Shown here: in pieces, positions 1 to 6,806 of the stretch
Layout of the letters: every line of letters starts with the position of its first letter
How positions within the stretch are numbered: position 1 is the first letter of the stretch
Source of the DNA: Ancylobacter lacus
Lineage (GTDB): Bacteria; Pseudomonadota; Alphaproteobacteria; Rhizobiales; Xanthobacteraceae
Direction of reading: 5' to 3'
Length of the DNA: 64,000 bases
NCBI RefSeq assembly: GCF_018390635.1
Contig: NZ_JAHBGE010000044.1
Coordinates: 62,001 to 126,000, forward strand
The notes under the pieces: generated by a model
Database searches by the model: none
What the model saw: only the letters and a program-made list of their open reading frames with translations
Told to the model about the DNA's origin: nothing
Translations under genes and position numbers: made by a program

Positions 1-2
1 TG

Positions 3-161
3 GAGCATCTCGACTACATCGAGGCGCTGCGCAGCCGCGACCAGCGGGCCATCGACACGCGCTGCCGCAAGCATCTGCGCACCGCGCGGGCCACGCTGCT
101 GCGCTCCATCGCCGATGGTCCCTTCAGCCTCGACACCCTGCCGCCCGGAGCCGCCTCATGA
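3..161 (+). CDS. GntR-family (FCD) transcriptional regulator, C-terminal fragment
   Basis: Only the last 52 codons lie in the window; the start is upstream of base 1. The visible peptide begins EHLDYIEALRSRD and contains RCRKHLRTARATLL, resembling the last helices of an FCD ligand-binding domain (family pattern: H..I..A...D...A....H). It ends with TGA inside the ATGA that starts the next gene, so the regulator and the PfkB kinase are translationally coupled. The likely role is local control of the sugar-kinase unit; the effector cannot be inferred. The family call rests on a short segment. Confidence 0.6.
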   Translation, partial: EHLDYIEALRSRDQRAIDTRCRKHLRTARATLLRSIADGPFSLDTLPPGAAS

Positions 162-1090
162 GCAAGGTCTTCGCCAGCATCGGCGAATGCATGGTCGAAC
201 TCGCCGCCACCGCCGAGGGGCTGTACCGCCGCGGCTTCGCCGGCGACACGCTGAACACCGCCTGGGGGGTGCGCGGCCTCACCGACCCCGCCGAGGTCGC
301 GGTGCGCTACGTCACCCGGGTGGGCGACGACGCCCCGTCGGAGGAGATGCTCGGCTTCATCGCCGGCGCCGGCATCGACACCGGCCATGTCGGCCGTGTG
401 CCGGGCCGGACGGTCGGGCTCTACATGATCACGCTGAACGGCTACGAGCGCAGCTTCACCTATTGGCGCGACAGCTCGGCGGCGCGGCTGCTGGCGGCCG
501 ATGCCGGGGCGCTGGCGGCGGCGCTCGCGGATGCGGACTGCGTCTATCTCTCCGGCATCACCCTCGCCATCCTCGCCCCCGAGCACCGCCGCACGCTGCT
601 CGACGTGCTGGGGCAGGTGCGGGCTCGTGGCGCCATGGTCGCCTTCGACGCCAATGTGCGGCTGCGGCTGTGGCCGGACCTCGACGCGCTGCGCGCCGGG
701 CTGGAGGCCGGCTACCGCGCCGCCACCCTCGCCCTGCCGACCTATCCCGACGAGCGCGAGCTGTTCGGCGACGCCTCGCCCGAGGCGGCGGCGCGGCGTA
801 TAGCCGGCTATGGGGTGCCGGAGGTGGTGGTGAAGGACGGTGCCGATCCCTGCACCCTGCTGGCGCAGGGGAAGCTCTCGGTGCTGCCGGCGGAGCGGGT
901 GGAGAACCCGCTGGACACCACCGGCGCCGGCGACGCCTTCAACGCCGGCTACCTCGCCGCCCGCCTCGCCGGGCAGGCGCCGGAGGCGGCGGTGCGGCTG
1001 GCGCACCGGGTCGCGGCGCGGGTCATCTGCAGCCGCGGCGCGCTGGTGGAGATGGCGGCGCTGCGCCCGCTCGCCCCGCTGCCGGCCTGA
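158..1090 (+). CDS. kdgK: PfkB-family carbohydrate kinase, 2-keto-3-deoxygluconate kinase-like
   Basis: A 310-residue ribokinase/PfkB enzyme, a normal length for the family. These cytosolic kinases transfer phosphate from ATP to a sugar or sugar acid. The N-terminal segment (IGECMVEL, then a glycine-rich AGDTLNTAW) matches the substrate-binding start of KdgK-like proteins. The C-terminal PfkB signature DTTGAGDAFNAGY begins at about residue 253, with catalytic Asp 259. The ATG overlaps the stop of the upstream GntR gene by 4 bp. The KDG-kinase subtype is suggested by the N-terminal pattern and the GntR neighbour; another ketose or aldonate kinase is possible. No aldolase partner is in view. 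Confidence 0.75.
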   Translation: MSKVFASIGECMVELAATAEGLYRRGFAGDTLNTAWGVRGLTDPAEVAVRYVTRVGDDAPSEEMLGFIAGAGIDTGHVGRVPGRTVGLYMITLNGYERSFTYWRDSSAARLLAADAGALAAALADADCVYLSGITLAILAPEHRRTLLDVLGQVRARGAMVAFDANVRLRLWPDLDALRAGLEAGYRAATLALPTYPDERELFGDASPEAAARRIAGYGVPEVVVKDGADPCTLLAQGKLSVLPAERVENPLDTTGAGDAFNAGYLAARLAGQAPEAAVRLAHRVAARVICSRGALVEMAALRPLAPLPA

Positions 1091-1181
1091 GCCGGCGGCC
1101 GCCGGGCTAGCGGTCTCCGCCCTCGGGTGGATGGACAGGGTGGGCCGGCTCGGGAATGGTGCGGGCATAGGGAGACTCACC

Positions 1182-1730
1182 ATGTCCGCCACCGCACTGA
1201 TCGTCATCGACCTGCAGAACGACTATTTCCCGTCCGGCCATTTCCCGCTGGTGGGCATTGAGGCCGCCACCGCCAATGCGGCGCTGGTGCTGGCCACCGC
1301 GCGGGCGCGCGGCGACCTCGTGGTTCATGTCCGCCATGAGGCGCTGGAACCGGACGCCACCTTCTTCGTCCCCGGCACCGAGGGCGCCGCCATCAACGCC
1401 GCGGTGGCGCCGCGGCCGGGCGAGGCGGTGGTGGTGAAGAACAACATCAACGCCTTCCTCGGCACCGACCTCAAGGCGACGCTGGACGCGGCCGGGGTCG
1501 GCAAGGTGGTCATCGTCGGCGCCATGAGCCACATGTGCGTTGACGCGGCGGCCCGGGCGGCGGCGGATTTCGGCTATGAGATCACGGTCGTCCACGACGC
1601 CGTCGCCACCCGCGACCTCGAATTCGGCGGCACCACCGTGCCGGCGGCGCAGGTGCAGGCCGCCTTCATCGCCGCGCTCGCCTTCGGCTATGGCGCGGTG
1701 GTCTCCGCCGGGGACTACATCGCCGGCTAG
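1182..1730 (+). CDS. Isochorismatase-family cysteine hydrolase
   Basis: A 182-residue cytosolic hydrolase of the isochorismatase/nicotinamidase superfamily. The catalytic triad is visible: Asp 10 in VIDLQNDYF, Lys 86 in VVVKNNINAF and Cys 119 in MSHMCVDAAAR. The family hydrolyses amides, carbamates or vinyl ethers. The nicotinamidase metal site is not obvious, so the substrate is unknown. The start at 1182 was chosen because homology begins at MSATALIVIDLQ and GGAGA lies just upstream; an open frame further upstream overlaps the kinase gene and looks spurious. It sits 91 bp after kdgK on the same strand and may be a separate unit. Confidence 0.82.
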   Translation: MSATALIVIDLQNDYFPSGHFPLVGIEAATANAALVLATARARGDLVVHVRHEALEPDATFFVPGTEGAAINAAVAPRPGEAVVVKNNINAFLGTDLKATLDAAGVGKVVIVGAMSHMCVDAAARAAADFGYEITVVHDAVATRDLEFGGTTVPAAQVQAAFIAALAFGYGAVVSAGDYIAG

Positions 1731-1738
1731 GCATGGCG

Positions 1739-1766
1739 CCGCCGGCCCCCGATGGCGGGCCGGCGG
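1739..1766. terminator. GC-rich hairpin between convergent genes
   Basis: A perfect 10-bp inverted repeat (CCGCCGGCCC and its complement) with an 8-base loop lies between the stops of the isochorismatase gene and the minus-strand transporter gene. There is no T-run, so if it terminates, it does so weakly or with Rho; it may instead protect 3' ends in both directions. Confidence 0.4.
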
Positions 1767-1781
1767 GGTCGCGCAGGCCGC

Positions 1782-2921
1782 TCAGGCCATGCGCAGGCAC
1801 GGGAACACGAAGAGGTGCCCGTGCCAGGCGCCGCGCAGCGTGCGGCTCGCCACCACGATCCACAACCCGGCGAGGGTCGCCACCAGCACGGCGCCGGAGA
1901 CCTCGAACAGGGCGAGCCCGGTGGCGCGGGCCAGCGACAGGGTGGCGAGGCTGTAGACCCCCAGCGGGAAGGTGAAGCCCCACCAGCCGAGATTGAACGG
2001 CAGGCCGTGGCGCAGGTAATGCGCCGTCTTCAGCCCCGCCAGCGCCAGCCACCAGGCGCCATAGCCCCACAGCATCAGCCCGCCGACGAGGCCGAGCCCC
2101 TTCGCCACCGTGCCGGCCTCGGGAAGGCCGTGGGCCGCGAGCAGGGCGGGGGCATCGCCGCCGAGCACCATCAGCCCCAGCGCGCCGGTGCCGATCGGCC
2201 CGAGCGCCAGCCAGGCCGAGACGCCCATCTCCGCCGGCGGCAGCTTGTGCAGCGCCAGCCGCAGCACCAGCAGCACCAGCAGGCTCATCGCCAGCGGCAC
2301 CGAAGCCGCCCACAGCACATAGCCCAGCACCAGCACCACGAGGCCCTCCGCCGCCGGCAGGTGCGGCACAAGCTGGCCGGCGCTCACCGCCGCGACCTCG
2401 CACGCCACCACGGGCAGCAGCCAGACCGCGGTCAGCGTCTCCATGGCGTGGCTCTGCCGGGTGAACATGAGGAAGGGCACGCCGATGCCGCAGGCCACCG
2501 CCAGCGCCACGTCGATCCACCACAGCCCGTGGGCCACGGCGAAGGCGGTGTCGCCCATCAGCGCGGGGCCGAAGGCGATGAAGCCGTTCACCAGCGTGGC
2601 GAGGCCCATGGGGATGGTGCCGAGGAACATCGACATCACGGGATGGCCGAAGATGCGCCGCGCCTCGTGGAAAAAGAAGGTCCAGCGCGCGGCGTAGAGC
2701 AGGCTGAACAGCGCGAACAGGCCGATATCGGCCAGCCACAGCCCCATGGCGAGCCCATGCAGCCCGGGCACGGGATAGGGAAACTGGTTCAGTGCCAGTG
2801 CCAGCACGCCGGTGCCCATGGTCACCGCGAACCAGTTCGGGGTGAACTGGCGCACCGTTTCCACCATCCGGCCCGGCACATGGTCGGGCGCGGCGTTCAG
2901 GCTGTGCGACATCAGGGACAT
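1782..2921 (-). CDS. TDT-family (TehA/SLAC1-like) C4-dicarboxylate or anion/sulfite transporter
   Basis: A protein of about 379 residues with roughly ten hydrophobic segments across its length, typical of the tellurite-resistance/dicarboxylate (TDT) family that includes TehA, Mae1, Ssu1 and SLAC1. It opens with FTPNWFAVTMGTGVLALAL, the family's characteristic first helix. The start at 2921 is preferred over the upstream GTG because GGAGGCCGCC stands directly before it. Family members export sulfite, malate or other anions through the inner membrane. It is divergent from a LysR gene 122 bp away, which probably controls it. Sulfite efflux is a common role for LysR-linked members but is not proven here. 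Confidence 0.82.
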   Translation of the reverse strand: MSLMSHSLNAAPDHVPGRMVETVRQFTPNWFAVTMGTGVLALALNQFPYPVPGLHGLAMGLWLADIGLFALFSLLYAARWTFFFHEARRIFGHPVMSMFLGTIPMGLATLVNGFIAFGPALMGDTAFAVAHGLWWIDVALAVACGIGVPFLMFTRQSHAMETLTAVWLLPVVACEVAAVSAGQLVPHLPAAEGLVVLVLGYVLWAASVPLAMSLLVLLVLRLALHKLPPAEMGVSAWLALGPIGTGALGLMVLGGDAPALLAAHGLPEAGTVAKGLGLVGGLMLWGYGAWWLALAGLKTAHYLRHGLPFNLGWWGFTFPLGVYSLATLSLARATGLALFEVSGAVLVATLAGLWIVVASRTLRGAWHGHLFVFPCLRMA

Positions 2922-3043
2922 GGCGGCCTCCTTCGGCTGGGTGGCGCGACGACGCCGCGACCACGGGAGAAAGCTAGGTCCCGCCAACTGATATATCCAA
3001 TAGATGTTACGGCATGATATGATCTTGAAAACAGATTGATTCC

Positions 3044-3925
3044 ATGACCCTCGACCAGCTCCGCATCTTCGTCGCCGTGGCGGAACGCCAGCACGTCACC
3101 CGTGCGGCGCGGGCGCTGAACCTCGCCCAGTCCGCCGCGAGCCACGCCATCGCCGCGCTGGAGGCGCGCCACGACACAAGGCTGTTCGAGCGGGTGGGCC
3201 GGCGCATCGAGCTGACCGAGGCCGGCGAGGCCTTCCTCGTCGAGGCGCGGGCGGTGCTGGCGCGGGCGGCGCAGGCCGAGCAGGTTCTGGCGGAGTTCGG
3301 CGGGCTGGAGCGGGGCACGCTCGCCGTCCACGCCAGCCAGACCATTGCCGGCTACTGGCTGCCGCCCCGGCTGGCGGCGTTCCACCGCGCCCATCCCGGC
3401 ATCGCGGTGCGCCTCGCCATCGGCAACACCGCGCAGGCCGCGGCGGCGGTGGAGGCCGGCACGGCCGAGCTCGGCTTCGTCGAGGGCGCGGTGGAAAGCC
3501 GCGATCTCGAAAGCCGGCCCGTCGCCCGCGACCGGCTGGTGCTGCTGGTGGCGCCGGGGCACCCCTGGGCCGGCCGCCGCGACCTCGCCCCGGCGGAGCT
3601 GATGGCGGGCGAATGGGTGCTGCGCGAGGCGGGCTCGGGCACCCGTTCGGCGTTCGAGGCGGCGCTGGCGGCGCGGGGGCTCGATCCCGCCGCGCTGCGG
3701 GTGGCGATGGAACTGCCCTCCAACGAGGCGGTGCGGGCGGCGGTGGAGGCCGGGCTCGGCGCCAGCGTGCTGTCGGCCTCCGTCACCGCGCCCTCACTGG
3801 AAGCCGGCCTGCTGGAGGCGGTGCCCTTCGCCCTGCCGGACCGCACCTTCCACCTGCTGCGCCACCGCGAGCGCCACGGCAGCCGGGCGGCGGCGGCCTT
3901 CGTGGCGTGGGTCGGGTCGAGGTGA
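3044..3925 (+). CDS. LysR-family transcriptional regulator
   Basis: A 293-residue LysR regulator. The N-terminal winged helix-turn-helix is clear (MTLDQLRIFVAVAE, then LNLAQSAASHAIAALE at about residues 26-41), followed by an effector domain with the usual LAVHASQTIAGYWLPPRL start. It is divergent from the TDT transporter, the standard LysR arrangement, so it probably activates that gene in response to the transported anion. The intergenic DNA holds a TA-rich stretch around 2990-3030 (tatatccaatag, gcatgatatgatc), the best place for its operator, though I see no clean T-N11-A palindrome. Confidence 0.88.
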   Translation: MTLDQLRIFVAVAERQHVTRAARALNLAQSAASHAIAALEARHDTRLFERVGRRIELTEAGEAFLVEARAVLARAAQAEQVLAEFGGLERGTLAVHASQTIAGYWLPPRLAAFHRAHPGIAVRLAIGNTAQAAAAVEAGTAELGFVEGAVESRDLESRPVARDRLVLLVAPGHPWAGRRDLAPAELMAGEWVLREAGSGTRSAFEAALAARGLDPAALRVAMELPSNEAVRAAVEAGLGASVLSASVTAPSLEAGLLEAVPFALPDRTFHLLRHRERHGSRAAAAFVAWVGSR

Positions 3926-4096
3926 GCGGGCGGCCCTCGCCGGCCGGCCGGGCATCGTCGGCCCGCCGCCGGCGGCGTGGCGAGAGGGTCCCGCCGCGCC
4001 GTGGCATATCCATTGTGCCGGAGTGCTTCCTCACATACCGTTCTTTCGGCCGCCGGCATTCGCCGGCCGGCTGGGGACGCAAAACAGGTGGGCGAG

Positions 4097-4489
4097 ATGA
4101 CAGGCAGGACGAAACGGGCGGTTTCACTGCGGGCGGTGCTGGCTGTGGCCGTGCTGGCCGGTGGCCTCGCGGGAGCGGCGGTGGCCGCGCCGGTCTACGC
4201 GACCAAGGAGGCCTTCACCGCGGCCGTCAGTGGCAAGTCGCTTTCCAGCACCACCAAGAAGAACAAGCCGATTGTCGTTCACTACCTGCCGGGCGGGAGC
4301 GGCGACCTGACGATCGGGGGCGACAAGCCGCAGTCGCTGACCTGGACCTTCAAGGGCGATGTCCTGTGCACGACGGTAAAGGCGTGGTCGTTCACCGAAT
4401 GCAACAAGGTGGTGCTCACCAGCCCCACCGCCGCCGACTTCATCGACGCCAAGTCCGGCCAGCTCAACAATACCTACACGATCCACTGA
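4097..4489 (+). CDS. Small secreted/periplasmic protein of unknown function
   Basis: A 130-residue protein with a clear Sec signal peptide: Lys/Arg-rich start (MTGRTKRAVS), a hydrophobic core (residues 12-29) and an AVAAP cleavage region near residue 30. The mature part, about 100 residues, is polar and beta-prone, with two cysteines (in DVLCTTV and FTECNKV) that could form a disulfide in the periplasm. The start was set where the signal peptide begins; the open frame extends upstream without a plausible leader. I do not recognise the family. The gene stands alone between the LysR gene and the convergent SMP-30 gene. Confidence 0.65.
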   Translation: MTGRTKRAVSLRAVLAVAVLAGGLAGAAVAAPVYATKEAFTAAVSGKSLSSTTKKNKPIVVHYLPGGSGDLTIGGDKPQSLTWTFKGDVLCTTVKAWSFTECNKVVLTSPTAADFIDAKSGQLNNTYTIH

Positions 4490-4633
4490 TCCGAGGGCGG
4501 CCGGTCCGGCCGGACAAGGGCCGGGACGGTCACGCCGAGGCGGCGGCAGGGGGCACGCCGCCCGGCCGCCCGCTTCGGCGGCGGCCGCGCCACCATGCCC
4601 GGCCGCCGTGCCGTCTCTTGCCGGTTCCGCCCC

Positions 4634-5560
4634 TCAGGGCCGCTGCGCGCCGCGCGTGTTCAGGAACACGCTGTAGAGCGAGCTGTGGCCGCAGATGAAC
4701 AGGCGGTTGCGCATGGCGCCGCCGAACGCGACATTGCCGACCCGCTCCGGCACCCGGACCTTGCCCAGCAGATCGCCCGAGGGGGTGTAGCAGTGCACCC
4801 CGTCGCCGGCGCTGGTCCAGATATTGCCGTCCTCGTCGACCCGGAAGCCGTCCGGCGCATGGGGCGCGACCTCGGTCACCACCTCCCCGCCGGAGAGCCG
4901 GTTGTCGCCGTCCACCGCGAAGGCGCGGATGTGGCGCGGCCCCTCCTCGGTGCCGATCCAGCCGGAATCGGCGACATAGAGCACGCGCTCGTCCGGGGAG
5001 AAGGCGAGGCCGTTGGGGTGGTCGAAATCGTCGGCCGCCACGCTGAGCGCGCCGTCCCGCGGGTCGAAGCGGAAGAGGAAGCAGCCCTCCTGCTCGCGCG
5101 GCGCCTTGCCGCCCTCATAGTCGGCGGCGATGCCGTAATCGGGGTCGGTGAACCACACCGTGCCGTCGGACTTCACCACCACGTCGTTGGGCGAGTTCAG
5201 CCGGCGGCCACGGTAGCGGTCGGCCAGCACGGTGAGCCGGCCGTCCGGTTCGGTGCGCGTCACCCGGCGGGTGCGGTGCTCGCAGGTGACCAGCCGGCCC
5301 TCGCGGTCGCGGGTGTTGCCGTTGGCGAAGTTGGAATCGGGGCGGAACACGCCCACCCCGCCGGTCTCCTCGCACCAGCGCAGGAGGCGGTTGTTGGGGA
5401 TGTCGCTCCACAGCAGGCAGCGCAGATCGGCGAACCAGACCGGGCCTTCCGCCCAGCGCATGCCGCCGTGCAGCCGCTCCAGCCCGGCGATGGGCAGGAT
5501 ATAGGCGCGGAAGCGGCGGTCGAGGACCTCGAACGGGTCGGTTGTGCAACTCTCTGACAT
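4634..5560 (-). CDS. SMP-30/gluconolactonase/LRE-family sugar lactonase
   Basis: A 308-residue six-bladed beta-propeller lactonase, normal in length. Metal-site residues expected for the family are visible: Glu 38 in MRWAEGPVWF, Asn 125 in NSPNDVVVK, Asn 183 in HPNGLAFSPD and Asp 198 in YVADSG. Such enzymes hydrolyse aldonolactones made by sugar dehydrogenases. It is divergent from the sugar ABC operon, and the shared 186-bp promoter region carries the TGGTATAATGA element, so it plausibly acts on a lactone of the imported sugar, perhaps alongside ApnL. The start at 5560 was chosen because homology begins just after MSESC; the upstream extension reads through promoter DNA. Confidence 0.85.
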   Translation of the reverse strand: MSESCTTDPFEVLDRRFRAYILPIAGLERLHGGMRWAEGPVWFADLRCLLWSDIPNNRLLRWCEETGGVGVFRPDSNFANGNTRDREGRLVTCEHRTRRVTRTEPDGRLTVLADRYRGRRLNSPNDVVVKSDGTVWFTDPDYGIAADYEGGKAPREQEGCFLFRFDPRDGALSVAADDFDHPNGLAFSPDERVLYVADSGWIGTEEGPRHIRAFAVDGDNRLSGGEVVTEVAPHAPDGFRVDEDGNIWTSAGDGVHCYTPSGDLLGKVRVPERVGNVAFGGAMRNRLFICGHSSLYSVFLNTRGAQRP

Positions 5561-5648
5561 CGTATGGTTTTCCCGGTCGGCGCGGGGCATCGTCGGCCCC
5601 CGTGCGGCGCCATGCTGCACGATGCGGCGACGGGGTGGCTTGTGCAAC

Positions 5649-5659
5649 TGGTATAATGA
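5649..5659 (+). promoter_or_regulatory. TGGTATAATGA element 1: predicted GntR operator over the -10 of the ABC-apnL operon
   Basis: The 11-mer TGGTATAATGA contains TATAAT (5652-5657) pointing toward the binding-protein gene about 90 bp downstream. The same 11-mer recurs before the gntR gene and before the RuBisCO-like operon, always oriented toward the gene. It resembles the GGTATA/TGGT half-sites used by NanR- and UxuR-type FCD regulators. The proposed ligand is the GntR encoded at 12374-13084; that pairing is inference. Confidence 0.7.
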
Positions 5660-5746
5660 GATAATGTTTATCACCGAGCGGCGGCGAGAGGCCGGCCGCC
5701 GCAGTTACGAGAGCCCGCAGAAGCGGGCCATTTGGGAGGATATTTG

Positions 5747-6787
5747 ATGGACGTGAAGTCGCTTGCGCTCGCCTGCGCCACCGCCGCCCTGCTCACCGCC
5801 GCCGGCGCGCTGCCGGCCGCCGCGACCCCGGACAAGCCGGTGATCGCGCTGGCCAACGCCTATTTCGGCAATAGCTGGCGCCACCAGATGGTCGACGCCT
5901 TCAAGGAGGCGGCCGAGAAGGCCAAGGCCGAAGGCAAGATCGCCGACTACATCATCCTGAACGGCGACGGCACCGTCGCCCAGCAGAACAGCCAGCTCGC
6001 CGAGCTGATCCTCAAGAAGGTCGACGCCATCGCCGTCGACGCCGCCTCCGAGACCGCCGTGAACGGCGTGATCGAGAAGGCCTGCAAGGCCGGCATCAAG
6101 GTCATCTCCTTCGACAGCGTCGCCTCCGCGCCCTGCAACTGGCAGCTCAATTTCGACTTCAAGGGCTACAAGCGCGACCAGGCCGAGTGGGTGCTGAACA
6201 AGATCGGCGGCAAGGGCAACATCATCGTGGTGCGCGGCGTGAAGGGCTCGGCCCCCGACGCCGACATGTACGGCGCCCAGGAAGCGGTGCTGAAGAAGTA
6301 CCCGGACGTGAAGGTGGTCGCCACCGTCTACGGCCAGGCCACCGCCTCGGTCGCCCAGTCCGCCGTCGCCAACGCCCTGCCGAGCCTGCCCCATGTCGAC
6401 GCCGTGCTCGCCCAGGGCGGCTCCGACGACACCGGCATCGCCCAGGCCTTCGACCAGTATGGCGGCGACTATGCCAAGAAGATGCCGGTGATCGAGGGCG
6501 GCGGCTCCTCCAACTTCATCCAGTGGTGGTCGAAGCAGAAGGAAGCCAACGGCTATTCCACCATCTCGATGAACACCACCCCCGGCATCGGCGGCGCCGC
6601 GTTCTGGCTGGCCTATGAGATCGTCAAGGGCGCCAACCCGCCCAAGATGATGATCATGCCCGTCGCCACCGTGGCCGACGCGAACCTGAAGGACTTTGCC
6701 AGCCTGCCCGCCGGTGTCATCGTGAGCCCGTCCTATTCGCAGGAATGGGTCCAGAAGAACCTGGTCGCGGCCAAGGCCGGCAATTGA
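5747..6787 (+). CDS. Sugar ABC transporter periplasmic substrate-binding protein
   Basis: A 346-residue binding protein of the ribose/xylose type (periplasmic-binding-protein-like fold I). It has a Sec signal peptide (MDVKSLALACATAALLTAAG, cleavage near AAAT) and the typical start of the mature fold (KPVIALANAYFGNSWRHQMVDAFKEAAEKA), followed by ILKKVDAIAVDAASE. The ATG at 5747 follows GGGAGGA with ideal spacing; an in-frame ATG at 5732 lacks a site. It heads an operon with a fused ATPase-permease, a second permease and apnL, so the ligand is plausibly D-apiose, apionolactone or D-apionate. That assignment rests on context only. Confidence 0.88.
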   Translation: MDVKSLALACATAALLTAAGALPAAATPDKPVIALANAYFGNSWRHQMVDAFKEAAEKAKAEGKIADYIILNGDGTVAQQNSQLAELILKKVDAIAVDAASETAVNGVIEKACKAGIKVISFDSVASAPCNWQLNFDFKGYKRDQAEWVLNKIGGKGNIIVVRGVKGSAPDADMYGAQEAVLKKYPDVKVVATVYGQATASVAQSAVANALPSLPHVDAVLAQGGSDDTGIAQAFDQYGGDYAKKMPVIEGGGSSNFIQWWSKQKEANGYSTISMNTTPGIGGAAFWLAYEIVKGANPPKMMIMPVATVADANLKDFASLPAGVIVSPSYSQEWVQKNLVAAKAGN

Positions 6788-6806
6788 CGGCGCGCGGACG
6801 GAAGCG

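Noticed and set aside
840-1181. Upstream extension of the isochorismatase-family gene
   Set aside because: It overlaps the kinase gene out of frame, has no homology-like content, and a good start with GGAGA upstream exists at 1182.
5652-5657. Treating TATAAT alone as the whole explanation of the TGGTATAATGA elements
   Set aside because: A -10 box accounts for six bases, but the flanking TGG and GA, and the AAC further upstream in two copies, are also shared; a regulator site is more likely.
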